Assembly: GCA_963715575.1 (NCBI GenBank)
Contig: OY970250.1
Location: 2,418,001-2,482,000 of the forward strand
From: AC-32 sp963715575
GTDB lineage: Bacteria; Actinomycetota; Thermoleophilia; Gaiellales; Gaiellaceae
Reading direction: 5' to 3'
Length of the DNA stretch: 64,000 nucleotides
Both the position numbers and the translations under genes were made by a program. This document shows, in pieces, positions 7,557 through 14,976 of this stretch (within the stretch, counting starts at the first letter, position 1; every line of letters begins with the position of its first letter). The notes beneath the pieces were generated by a model. The model was not told the origin of the DNA. It did not search any database and saw only the letters and a list, made by a program, of their open reading frames with translations.

Positions 7557-8815
7557 AGGAACAGGTTCAGCCCTGAGATCAACGCAGCGACGGCGGCCGC
7601 AATGGCCGTCGTCGCCTTTGCGTTCACGAGCGTGCCCATCAGGTGGCGGCGGCTCGTGAACCAGACGAGCGGGATCAGCGCGAAGGGGATCCCGAACGAG
7701 AGCACGACCTGGCTGAGCACGAGCACCCGTGACGGGTTGAGCCCGATCGCGGCCACGACCAGCGCCGGCAGCATCGTCACCAGCCGGCGCACGAAGATCG
7801 GGATCTTGCGGTCGATGAACCCCTGCATCACGACCTGGCCCGAGAGCGTGCCCACGGTCGAGCTCGAGAGCCCCGAGGCCAGCAGCGCGAGCGCGAAGAG
7901 CGTGCTCGAGGCGCTGCCCAGAAGCGGCTCGAGTGTCTTGTGCGCGGTCTCGAGCGAGGCGACGTCGAAGATACCGGAGCCGTAGAAGACCGTCGCGGCG
8001 ACGACCAGCATTGCCATGTTGATCAGGCCGGCGATCGACATCGCGATCACGACATCGATCTTGGTGTAGTGGTAGAGGCGCTTCGCCTCCGAGTCGTTGC
8101 GCGGGACGACGCGGTTCTGGGTCAGCGCCGAGTGGAGGTAGATCACGTGCGGCATCACCGTCGCGCCCAGGATCCCGACCGCGAGCAGCACGGACTCGCT
8201 GCCCGCGAACTCCGGCTTGACCGAGTGCAGCGCGACCGTGCCGAGCGGCGGGTGGGCGAAGTAGAGCTCGGCCAGGTAGCAGATGCCGATCGCGGCCACG
8301 AACCCTGCGATCACCGCCTCGAAGACGCGCAGCCCGAAGCGCTGCAGGCCGAGGATCAGGAAGGTGACGACGCCGGTGATCAGCGCCGCCGGGAAGAGGG
8401 CGATCCCGAAGAGCAGGTGCAGCCCGAGGGCCGCGCCGAGGAACTCGGCCAGGTCGGTTGCCATCGCGATCAGCTCGGCCTGGACCCAGAGACCGCGGGA
8501 GGTGCGGCGCGAGTAGTTGTCGCGGCAGACCTCGGGCAGGTTCCGGCCGGTGGCGATCCCGAGCTTGGCCGAGAGCGTCTGGATCAGCATCGCCATCAGG
8601 TTCGAGGCGAGGATCACCCAGCAGAGCGTGTAACCGAACTTCGAGCCGCCGGCGATGTTCGTGGCGAAGTTGCCCGGGTCGATGTAGGCGACGCACGCCA
8701 CGAACGCGGGGCCGAGGAACGGCAGGATCCGTAGCTTCCTGCCGGGGCTCTGCAGCGCCCGCTGAGCGGCACCAACCGAGCCGGTGGCGACCGCAGCTGA
8801 CCGTGTCGCCATCAC
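7529..8815 (-). CDS. mntH: NRAMP-family Mn2+/Fe2+ transporter
   Basis: A 428-residue polytopic membrane protein with about 11 helices. The NRAMP metal-binding motif DPGN (in AYIDPGNFATN, ~residue 45) and the second ligand motif MPHVIYLHS (~residue 220) are both intact, as required for proton-coupled uptake of divalent manganese or iron. Length matches bacterial MntH. Two adjacent ATG codons open the gene. It lies 31 bp downstream of hpt, and a DtxR/MntR-like dyad 19 bp before its start suggests metal-dependent repression. Confidence 0.92.
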   Translation of the reverse strand: MMATRSAAVATGSVGAAQRALQSPGRKLRILPFLGPAFVACVAYIDPGNFATNIAGGSKFGYTLCWVILASNLMAMLIQTLSAKLGIATGRNLPEVCRDNYSRRTSRGLWVQAELIAMATDLAEFLGAALGLHLLFGIALFPAALITGVVTFLILGLQRFGLRVFEAVIAGFVAAIGICYLAELYFAHPPLGTVALHSVKPEFAGSESVLLAVGILGATVMPHVIYLHSALTQNRVVPRNDSEAKRLYHYTKIDVVIAMSIAGLINMAMLVVAATVFYGSGIFDVASLETAHKTLEPLLGSASSTLFALALLASGLSSSTVGTLSGQVVMQGFIDRKIPIFVRRLVTMLPALVVAAIGLNPSRVLVLSQVVLSFGIPFALIPLVWFTSRRHLMGTLVNAKATTAIAAAVAALISGLNLFLLGQTFGLA

Positions 8816-8834
8816 GCACGTAGTGTAGCCGAGA

Positions 8835-8853
8835 AGTTAGTCGTGCCTAAACT
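8835..8853 (-). promoter_or_regulatory. Candidate DtxR/MntR-type operator upstream of mntH
   Basis: On the minus strand the 19-mer reads AGTTTAGGCACGACTAACT. Outer arms TTAG and CTAA are symmetrical and six bases apart, resembling DtxR-family boxes (TTAGG...CTAA). It is AT-rich against background and lies 19 bp upstream of mntH, over the hpt stop codon. Confidence 0.45.
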
Positions 8854-9392
8854 TTTGCGAGCCGCAGGTCGGGCAGGTTCCGCCAGCGGCCGTCGACGTC
8901 GAAGCCGTAGCCGACGAAGAACTCGTCCGGGACGGTGAAGCCGACGTAGTCGACCGGCAGGTCCTCGACCAGCCGCCGGTACGGGCGGTCGAGCAGGGCG
9001 GCCACGCGCAGGCTCGTCGGCTGGCGCAAATCGAACAGCTTGCGCAGGTAGTTGAGCGTCAGGCCGGTGTCGACCACGTCCTCGACGAGCAGCACGTCGT
9101 GGCCGGTGACGGGGATCGCCGTGTCCTTCAGCAGCCGCACGCGCGAATGGCCCCCGGTGTCGGCGCCGTTGTAGCCGGCGAGCTCGACGAAGTCGATTGC
9201 GTGGGGGATCGCGATCGCGCGCGAGAGGTCGGTCAGAAAGACGAAGCTCGCCTTCAGCAGCGAGACGAGCAGCAGGTCGCGGCCGTCGTACTCGCGGGCG
9301 ATCTCGGCCCCGAGCTCGTCGACCCGGGCTCCCAGCTCGTCTGCTGTGAGAAAGACCTCGCCGACGCGGGAGTCTAAGGCGTCGCTTGCGAT
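8847..9392 (-). CDS. hpt: Hypoxanthine phosphoribosyltransferase, non-standard start
   Basis: Converts hypoxanthine or guanine plus PRPP to IMP or GMP in purine salvage. The PRPP-binding signature VLLVEDVVDTGLTL and the C-terminal FVGYGFD are intact. Homology clearly extends upstream of the GTG at 9140 through VGEVFLTADELGARVDELGAEI and GRDLLLVSLLKASFVF. No ATG, GTG or TTG exists in frame between 9141 and the previous gene. The ATC at 9392, which has GAGG five bases upstream on the minus strand, would give 181 residues, the usual size. The coordinates use that start, with low confidence. Its 5' region coincides with a two-hairpin repeat (9376-9430). The neighbour upstream is a PD-(D/E)XK-like gene, not the usual tilS. 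Confidence 0.85.
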   Translation of the reverse strand: MASDALDSRVGEVFLTADELGARVDELGAEIAREYDGRDLLLVSLLKASFVFLTDLSRAIAIPHAIDFVELAGYNGADTGGHSRVRLLKDTAIPVTGHDVLLVEDVVDTGLTLNYLRKLFDLRQPTSLRVAALLDRPYRRLVEDLPVDYVGFTVPDEFFVGYGFDVDGRWRNLPDLRLAKV

Positions 9393-9430
9393 GCCGACCT
9401 CAGGCGCGAGCTTTGCTCGGGCGCCCGTCT
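9376..9430 (-). repeat. Two-hairpin structured element, copy B (hpt leader)
   Basis: On the minus strand: hairpin 1 with inner stem CGAGC-AAA-GCTCG, a CCTGA linker, then GGCATCGCAAGCGACGCCTT forming hairpin 2. A second copy lies at 42950-43002. The 20 bases of hairpin 2 are identical in both. Hairpin 1 differs by a compensatory pair (A-T here, G-C there). Here the element overlaps the start of hpt. Confidence 0.6.
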
Positions 9431-9477
9431 GAAATGACCGGTCGATGCGTTTGCCCGTATCTGCAACGCGGTCAGTC

Positions 9478-9843
9478 CTATGACGCCAGATCGAGCCGGT
9501 AGCGCTGGGCCAGCCGCTCGATGTCCCGCTTGTAGAAGAGCTTCACGTTCACGTCCGGGTAGCGCTCGCGAAGCCGGCGCAGCTTGCGGTTCTTGCGCGT
9601 CACGAGCCGCTGCTTCATCACCGTGATCTCGAGGTAGAGGTTCTGCTCGGGCAGGAAGAAGTCGGGCGTGAAGGCCAAAGTGGTGCGGCCGTCGGCGTCC
9701 TCCTCGAGGACGAACGTGTGTGGCTCGTACTCCCACGGCACGCCGTAGAAGTCCAGGACCTTGGCGCACTCGCGCTCGGCCTCGTTTGCGAACCTCGGCG
9801 GCTCCTTCTCGGAATCCGCCTGGAAATCGGCGATTTCTCCCAC
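9478..9843 (-). CDS. PD-(D/E)XK-like nuclease-fold protein, unassigned
   Basis: 121 residues. The central part reads FTPDFFLPEQNLYLEITVMKQ (cited in pieces: FTPDFFL, then LYLEITVMK), which fits the PD...(D/E)xK core of restriction-like nucleases, with an upstream Glu in FANEAERECAKVLDFYG and a hairpin PHTFVLEEDADGR. The C-terminal third is basic (KNRKLRRLRERYP). No DNA-recognition domain is visible. GTG start at 9843, with TACCCT eight bases upstream on the minus strand. It is followed, after 85 bp, by hpt. A structural nuclease-fold role without catalysis remains possible. Confidence 0.7.
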   Translation of the reverse strand: MGEIADFQADSEKEPPRFANEAERECAKVLDFYGVPWEYEPHTFVLEEDADGRTTLAFTPDFFLPEQNLYLEITVMKQRLVTRKNRKLRRLRERYPDVNVKLFYKRDIERLAQRYRLDLAS

Positions 9844-9940
9844 CCGCGAGCAGGGTAGCAGCGGCTACGGACGCGGCCGCTGCCGTGAACTGCAGTAGTG
9901 TCCGCAACGGTTGTCGCGACCAGGACGAAGGGAGACCGGG

Positions 9941-10228
9941 ATGGCTGCGCTGAGGGACGACGTGATGCGACGTCTCGAACAGCTGCCTGCAGACCTGAAG
10001 GCGGAGTTTCCGCAGGTCCCACTCGACCTGATCGAGCGGGACGTGAAGGTGGGCGCCGACGAGCTGGTCGCGCAGGCGCGGTTCCATGACTTCGTGCCGG
10101 TGCTCGTGCACCGAAGCGTTCGGGAGCACTTACGCGCGACGGCTCAGGCTGCGCGGGCGGGCTCGCGTCCGGCCAGGACGGACGCGTCGAGCCGCGTCAG
10201 CGTGACCTCGCCGCGGGATCGCAGGTAG
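9941..10228 (+). CDS. Three-helix-bundle domain protein (DUF3562-like)
   Basis: The ATG at 9941 follows a purine-rich AAGGGAGA, giving 95 residues. Residues 1-65 (LRDDVMRRLEQLPADL ... VLVHRSVREHL) form three amphipathic helices in the pattern of small dimerisation proteins of the DUF3562/three-helix bundle type, which occur next to diverse enzymes. The last 28 residues run antisense to the end of the PHP gene and are low-complexity, so they may not be conserved. Function unknown. Confidence 0.6.
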   Translation: MAALRDDVMRRLEQLPADLKAEFPQVPLDLIERDVKVGADELVAQARFHDFVPVLVHRSVREHLRATAQAARAGSRPARTDASSRVSVTSPRDRR

Positions 10229-10899
10229 CCGACGACGGCTTCCTCCTCCTGCGCGCAGGGCAGGAGGGTCTTCCACGTGGCCAGGTGCTCGGGCCGGTGG
10301 AAGTCGCCACTGGCCACCGCCGGAAGCCGCTCCTCGGCGACCCAGGCGAAGAAGTCGTGGCGGTTGCAGAGCTCGAAGCGATGGAGGTTCTCGCGCGCCC
10401 ACTCGCGCTCCTCGGAGAAGCGCGCCGTCGTCCTCGGCGCGCCGCCCACCGTCGCCGCGAGCGTGTACGGATGGGCGCCGATCAGCGCGGCGCCTGTGGC
10501 CTCGGCGGTTCGCAGCGCCTCGTCGAGCCCGCCCTCGAGGCCGATCCAGTCGCGAACGCCGACCGCGAGCGCGTGCGCGGATCGCTCGGGGCGGTCCTCC
10601 CAGGTCAGCTCGAGCCCGGGAATGACCAGCAGCCCGTAGAGCCGCCGGGCCCGCTCGGCCTCGGCTTCGATCGTCTCCAGGTAGCGCGAGTGGTCGTCGG
10701 CGCGAACTGAGCTCTCGCCCTGCTGGCAGACGTGGTCGGTGATCGCCAGCACGTCTAAGCCGGCCGAGCCGTAGAGGTCGACCAGCTCGGAAGGGCTGAG
10801 CGCGCCGTCGCTGAAGGTCGTATGCGCGTGCAGCTCGCAGAGCAACGGCGCTCGGATCGCTTCGTGTTTCGGCACCGCGGTACCAAGCCCGTTGCACAA
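10144..10899 (-). CDS. PHP-domain metal-dependent phosphoesterase
   Basis: 251 residues of a single PHP domain. Metal-binding motifs are HAHTTFSDG (~24-32), LAITDH (~52-57), IPGLELTWE (~93), GAHPY (~140) and GDFHR (~197), so the active site is complete. Relatives hydrolyse phosphomonoesters or 3',5'-bisphosphonucleotides (TrpH/YciV group); the substrate here is not evident. The TTG at 10899 opens the longest frame; a GTG nine codons in (before PKHEAIRAP) is an alternative start. It diverges from the metallophosphoesterase that heads the cyclic-diphosphoglycerate operon. Confidence 0.8.
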   Translation of the reverse strand: MCNGLGTAVPKHEAIRAPLLCELHAHTTFSDGALSPSELVDLYGSAGLDVLAITDHVCQQGESSVRADDHSRYLETIEAEAERARRLYGLLVIPGLELTWEDRPERSAHALAVGVRDWIGLEGGLDEALRTAEATGAALIGAHPYTLAATVGGAPRTTARFSEEREWARENLHRFELCNRHDFFAWVAEERLPAVASGDFHRPEHLATWKTLLPCAQEEEAVVGYLRSRGEVTLTRLDASVLAGREPARAA

Positions 10900-10937
10900 G
10901 GTGGTGAACGCGCAGAAACATCCTGGTGACGCGGATC

Positions 10938-10943
10938 TACACT
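10938..10943 (+). promoter_or_regulatory. -10 hexamer, leaderless promoter of the cDPG operon
   Basis: TACACT, six bases before the ATG at 10950. It decides the start: a GTG at 10926 would put this box inside the coding region. Confidence 0.55.
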
Positions 10944-10949
10944 TCGCGC

Positions 10950-11759
10950 ATGCCGCAGGGCCGCAACGGCGGCGCGTTCACGATCGCGCAGCTCTCCGAC
11001 ATCCACTGCGGAGGGCCCGACTTCGTCCCGAACCTGATGGAGCGGGCGGTCAACGAGATCAACGACCTCGACCCGGACATCGTCATCTGCTCGGGCGACC
11101 TGACCACCTTCGGCTTCAAGCACGAGTACGCCATGGCCAAGGGCTACCTCGACCAGCTCGCCTGCGACTCGTTCGTCGTCATCCCGGGGAACCACGACTC
11201 GCGCAACGTCGGCTACGTCCACTTCGAGGACATGTTCGGCGAGCGCAACTCGGTGCTCAGGCGCGGCGGCGTGACCGTGGTCGCCGTCGACTCGACCGAG
11301 CCCGACCTCGACCACGGCCAGATCGGCCGCGGCCGCTACCGCTGGATCGAGGAGCAGTTCGCAGACGAGTCCGACCTGAAGATCTTCGTCCTGCATCACC
11401 ACCTGCTGCCGGTCCCGGGCACGGGCCGGGAGCGCAACGTCGTCTACGACGCCGGCGACTGCATCGAGTGCCTGCAGCGCGCGGGGGTCGACCTCGTGCT
11501 CTCGGGCCACAAGCACGTGCCCTACGCGTGGCGGCTGGAAAACCTGTTTGTCGTCAACGCCGGCACGGTCTCCTCGATGCGCCTCCGCGGCAAAACGCGG
11601 CCCTGTTACAACGTGATCGAGGTGACCGAGCGCCACGTCGACGTCTGGCGCAAGTACCCGTTCCACGGGCAGGAGCGGATCATCCAGTTCTCGACCGAGA
11701 CCCGCGCGTTCGAGAAGTACACGACGCGGATCGAGGACGAGGTCACGGCGAGGACCTGA
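10950..11759 (+). CDS. Calcineurin-like metallophosphoesterase (CpdA-like)
   Basis: 269 residues. All metallophosphoesterase motifs are present: DIH (LSDIHCG), GDL (ICSGDLTT), GNHD (IPGNHDS), a His pair (VLHHHLL) and GHKH. It is closest in style to the CpdA group, which opens cyclic phosphodiester bonds. It heads an operon whose next two genes make cyclic 2,3-diphosphoglycerate, and its stop overlaps their first start (TGATG). I infer that it may hydrolyse that cyclic compound or otherwise control its level; the sequence does not prove the substrate. The start was chosen from the -10 box six bases upstream. Confidence 0.85.
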   Translation: MPQGRNGGAFTIAQLSDIHCGGPDFVPNLMERAVNEINDLDPDIVICSGDLTTFGFKHEYAMAKGYLDQLACDSFVVIPGNHDSRNVGYVHFEDMFGERNSVLRRGGVTVVAVDSTEPDLDHGQIGRGRYRWIEEQFADESDLKIFVLHHHLLPVPGTGRERNVVYDAGDCIECLQRAGVDLVLSGHKHVPYAWRLENLFVVNAGTVSSMRLRGKTRPCYNVIEVTERHVDVWRKYPFHGQERIIQFSTETRAFEKYTTRIEDEVTART

Positions 11760-13018
11760 TGCGAGCGCTGGTCATCTCGGACGGCGAGCACTACGCGCCC
11801 GTGGTGCGCGACGCCCTGGCGGCGCTGCCCTACGAGGTAGTCGGGGTCTGGCTGGCCGGCGGCAGCGAGAAGCTGCGCGGCGGCGAGGACTACGGCGTCC
11901 CGGTGGTGGACTTGCTGGAGGAGGCGGTCGCCGAGCTCGAGCCGGAGATCGTGGTCGACCTCTCCGACGAGCCGGTGCTCGGGCCGCGTGAGCGGCTGCG
12001 GATCGCCAGCCGCGTGCTCGCGCTCGGCCTGCCGTACGTGGGCCCGGACTTCCGCTTCGACCCGCCGCCGCTGGCGCCGTTCCCACTGCCGTCGCTGTCG
12101 ATCGTCGGGACGGGCAAGCGCGTCGGCAAGACCGCGGTCACCGGGCACGTGGCGCGGCTGCTCGCGCTCGACCGCGACGTGGTGGTGGTCGCCATGGGCC
12201 GCGGCGGGCCGCCCGAGCCCGAGGTGGCCGAGGTGCGGCCGACGCTCGAGCGCCTGCTCGACCTCTCGCGCGAGGGACGGCACGCGGCCTCGGACTACCT
12301 CGAGACGGCCGCGCTCGCGGGCGTGGTCACGATCGGCTGCCGCCGCTGCGGCGGCGGGCTCGCGGGCGCGCCGGGCGAGACGAACGTGCCGGCCGGCGCC
12401 GCTCTGGCTGCCGAGCGCGGACCGGAGCTCGTGATCTTCGACGGCAGCGGCGCAGCGATCCCGCCGGTCGAGACGGACGCCCGGGTGCTCGTCACCAGCA
12501 CGAGGCAGCCGTCCGAGATCGTGACCGGCTACCTGAACGCCTACCGGATCCTCGTCTCCGACCTCGTGATCGTCACCGGCGGTCTCGACCAGGAGCTGGC
12601 CGAGGCGATCCGCCAGGTCAAGGAGCTGCCGGTCGTCTCGGTCGAGCTGCGGCCGCGGCCGGTCGCGCCGGTGGTCGGCAGGCGCATCGCGTACTTCACG
12701 ACGGCGCCGGCCGAGGCACACCCGGCGATCGAGCGGCACCTGCGCGAGGAGGTCGGCGCCGAGGTCGTGCTCGTCTCCGGCAACCTCGCCCGCCGCGAAG
12801 CCCTGTGTGAGGACCTCGCGCGCGCGCGCGAGGTCGAGCTCTACCTGGTGGAGATCAAGGCGGCCGCGATCGACGTCGTCGCCGAGGCGGCGCTCGAGCG
12901 CGGGGTGGAGGTCGTGTTCGCCGACAACGAGCTCGTGCCGGTCGGCGTGCTCGACCTCGACAGCGAGCTGATCCGGCTCGCCGACCAGGCGATCGCGCGC
13001 GAGGCGGTCGCTCGGTGA
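11759..13018 (+). CDS. Cyclic 2,3-diphosphoglycerate synthetase
   Basis: 419 residues, ATG at 11759 overlapping the previous stop. The protein matches the archaeal synthetase that uses ATP to close 2,3-bisphosphoglycerate into cyclic 2,3-diphosphoglycerate. Features: an N-terminal Rossmann-like region (MRALVISDGEHYAPVVRDAL), a P-loop-like GTGKRVGKTAVTGH (117-130), a CRRCGGG element (~residue 196), and a long alpha/beta C-terminal half. Methanothermus fervidus enzyme is ~460 residues, so this is slightly shorter. It overlaps the 2-phosphoglycerate kinase gene by four bases. Together the two make the complete route from 2-phosphoglycerate, a compound known as a thermoprotectant and phosphate store in some methanogens. 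Confidence 0.85.
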   Translation: MRALVISDGEHYAPVVRDALAALPYEVVGVWLAGGSEKLRGGEDYGVPVVDLLEEAVAELEPEIVVDLSDEPVLGPRERLRIASRVLALGLPYVGPDFRFDPPPLAPFPLPSLSIVGTGKRVGKTAVTGHVARLLALDRDVVVVAMGRGGPPEPEVAEVRPTLERLLDLSREGRHAASDYLETAALAGVVTIGCRRCGGGLAGAPGETNVPAGAALAAERGPELVIFDGSGAAIPPVETDARVLVTSTRQPSEIVTGYLNAYRILVSDLVIVTGGLDQELAEAIRQVKELPVVSVELRPRPVAPVVGRRIAYFTTAPAEAHPAIERHLREEVGAEVVLVSGNLARREALCEDLARAREVELYLVEIKAAAIDVVAEAALERGVEVVFADNELVPVGVLDLDSELIRLADQAIAREAVAR

Positions 13019-13929
13019 CCGACCGGCGTCACCGGCGGCCATTGCCGCTCGGCGGCGAGGACGGGCTGCCGTTCTCGAAGGGCCTGCTGGCCCGCACGCT
13101 GACCGCGACCGGCATCTCGACCGACCGCGCATACGAGCTGGCGCTGGCGGCCGAGGCCGACATCGTGCAGAGCGGGCGCGAGTCGATCTCGTTCGAGCGG
13201 CTCGGGGCGCTGGCGCGGGAGACGCTCGGCGAGGAGGAGGGCGCGACGACGATGCGCCGCCTGCAGCGCTTCCAGGATCTCTACGACCTCGACCTGCCGG
13301 TGATCGTGCTCGTCGGCGGCGCCACCGGCACGGGCAAGTCGACGGTCGCCACCGACGTCGCCTACCGCCTCGGGATCACGCGCGTCACCTCGACCGACTT
13401 CGTCCGCCAGACGATGCGCGCCTTCTTCTCGCAGGAGTTCATGCCGGCGATCCACCACTCGAGCTTCGAGGCCGGCCGCGCGACCGCTGACGACGATGCC
13501 GAGGGAAGCGAGGCCGTGCTCGACGGCTTCCTCAAGCAGACGCGCGACGTGCTCGTCGGCGTGCAGGCAGCGATCGACCGCGCGCTCGAGGAGGGCTGGT
13601 CGATGGTGCTCGAGGGCGTCCACCTCGTGCCCGGGATGCTGCCACGCGAGATCGAGGGCGCGCTCGTCGTGCAGTGCGTGCTCGCGATCAACGACGCCGA
13701 GGCGCACGCGAGCCACTTCTGGATCCGCGACACCGACTCCGAGGGCGTGCGGCCCTACGAGAAGTACCTCGACGCCTTCGACGACATCCGGCTGGTACAG
13801 GCATACATCCTCGGCCGGGCGAGAAAGTGCGAGGTACCGGTGATCGAGAACGGCAACATCGAGGACGCGATCGGCGAGGTGATGGAGCTCGTGCTGAGCG
13901 CCACCGAGCCGGTCGAGGCGCGCCCGTGA
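13015..13929 (+). CDS. 2-phosphoglycerate kinase
   Basis: 304 residues, GTG start in a GTGA overlap with the synthetase gene. Residues ~18-95 form an ATP-cone-like regulatory domain (FSKGLLARTLTATGISTDRAY), as in archaeal 2-phosphoglycerate kinases. The kinase domain follows with P-loop GGATGTGKST (101-110), then TSTDFVRQTMR and LEGVHLVPG. The reaction is 2-phosphoglycerate + ATP to 2,3-bisphosphoglycerate, the substrate of the preceding gene's product. The kinase and synthetase being adjacent and overlapping strongly supports a working pathway. The ATP cone may sense adenylate charge. Confidence 0.88.
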   Translation: MTDRRHRRPLPLGGEDGLPFSKGLLARTLTATGISTDRAYELALAAEADIVQSGRESISFERLGALARETLGEEEGATTMRRLQRFQDLYDLDLPVIVLVGGATGTGKSTVATDVAYRLGITRVTSTDFVRQTMRAFFSQEFMPAIHHSSFEAGRATADDDAEGSEAVLDGFLKQTRDVLVGVQAAIDRALEEGWSMVLEGVHLVPGMLPREIEGALVVQCVLAINDAEAHASHFWIRDTDSEGVRPYEKYLDAFDDIRLVQAYILGRARKCEVPVIENGNIEDAIGEVMELVLSATEPVEARP

Positions 13930-14939
13930 CGCAGACGCAGCCCGAGACGCGCGGCGACCCGCTCGGCCACGAGGCGCGCTTCTGCCTCTGCGAGAGCTAC
14001 GCCCGCGTGACCGAGCGGGCGGCGCTGGCGGGGGCGCGCTGGCTCGGCCGTGCCGAGCAGGAAACAGCCGAGGGGGACGCTTCGACGGCGATGCGCCTCG
14101 CGCTCGACCAGCTTCCGATCGACGGGAAGGTTGTGGTGGGTGCGGGCGCCGACGACGGCCAGCTGGCCGCCGACACGCGCGTCGGCGCCGGCGGGCTCGA
14201 GGTCGACCTAGCGCTCGACCCGCTCGAGGGACGCGGCGTGGTCGCGCGCGGCGGCTACGGCGCGATGTCGATGGTGGCCGTCGGCGATCCGGGCTCGTTT
14301 CAGCGGCTGCCGGACATGTACATGCGGAAGATGGCCGTCGGCCCGAAGGCGCGCGGCTCGATCGACCTGAAGCAACCGGTCGGCGACAACATCCGCGCGA
14401 TCGCCGACGCCTTCGGCCGGATGGTCAACGACGTCACCACGATCGTGCTCGACCGGCCTCGGCACCACGACCTGATCGAGGAGATCCGGGCAGCAGGCGC
14501 GCGGATCAAGCTGATCCAGGACGGTGACGTGACCGCGTCGATTTCGGCGGCGATCCGCGGCACGAACGACCACCTCGCGATCGGGATCGGCGGCACGCGG
14601 CAGGCCGTCCTCACCGCGGCCGCGCTGCGCTGTCTCGGCGGCGAGCTGCAGGCGCAGCTGTGGCCGACCTCCCGCAGCGAGGTCGAGGCGGCGACGGCGG
14701 CGGGTGTGGACGACCTCGAGCGGCTGTTCACGATCGACGACCTGGCGCCGGGCGAGGTGATCGTCGTCGCGACCGGTGTCTCGAACGGCGACCTCCTGCG
14801 CGGCGTCCGCTTCCTCGCCGACAGCGCCCGGACGCACTCGCTCGTGATGTGCACGCGCTGCAACTGGGTGCGCTTCGTGGACGGCATCCACTTCTTCGCC
14901 CGCGAGCGGCGCGAGGAAGTGCGCCTGCTCGGATACTGA
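13926..14939 (+). CDS. glpX: Class II fructose-1,6-bisphosphatase
   Basis: 337 residues from the GTG at 13926, overlapping the kinase stop as GTGA. Family hallmarks are visible: the N-terminal helix ATERAALAG-like VTERAALAGARWLG (~32-45), the metal site in VVGAGADDGQ, VDLALDPLEGRG, RGGYGAMSMVAVGDPG and GIGGTRQAVLTAAALRCLGG. GlpX dephosphorylates fructose-1,6-bisphosphate in gluconeogenesis. Its place as last gene of the cyclic-diphosphoglycerate operon suggests coordinated control of triose-phosphate flow. It ends at 14939. Confidence 0.92.
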   Translation: MTQTQPETRGDPLGHEARFCLCESYARVTERAALAGARWLGRAEQETAEGDASTAMRLALDQLPIDGKVVVGAGADDGQLAADTRVGAGGLEVDLALDPLEGRGVVARGGYGAMSMVAVGDPGSFQRLPDMYMRKMAVGPKARGSIDLKQPVGDNIRAIADAFGRMVNDVTTIVLDRPRHHDLIEEIRAAGARIKLIQDGDVTASISAAIRGTNDHLAIGIGGTRQAVLTAAALRCLGGELQAQLWPTSRSEVEAATAAGVDDLERLFTIDDLAPGEVIVVATGVSNGDLLRGVRFLADSARTHSLVMCTRCNWVRFVDGIHFFARERREEVRLLGY

Positions 14940-14976
14940 GCTCAAGCCGATCCACCCTGGTGTCGATCACGTCCGC

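Noticed and set aside
9376..9430. Known riboswitch class (c-di-GMP, purine, PRPP) upstream of hpt
   Set aside because: The GGGCAAA-like loop recalls GEMM riboswitches, but the tetraloop receptor and conserved joining bases are missing, and no purine or PRPP aptamer core is present. It is kept only as an unclassified structured repeat.
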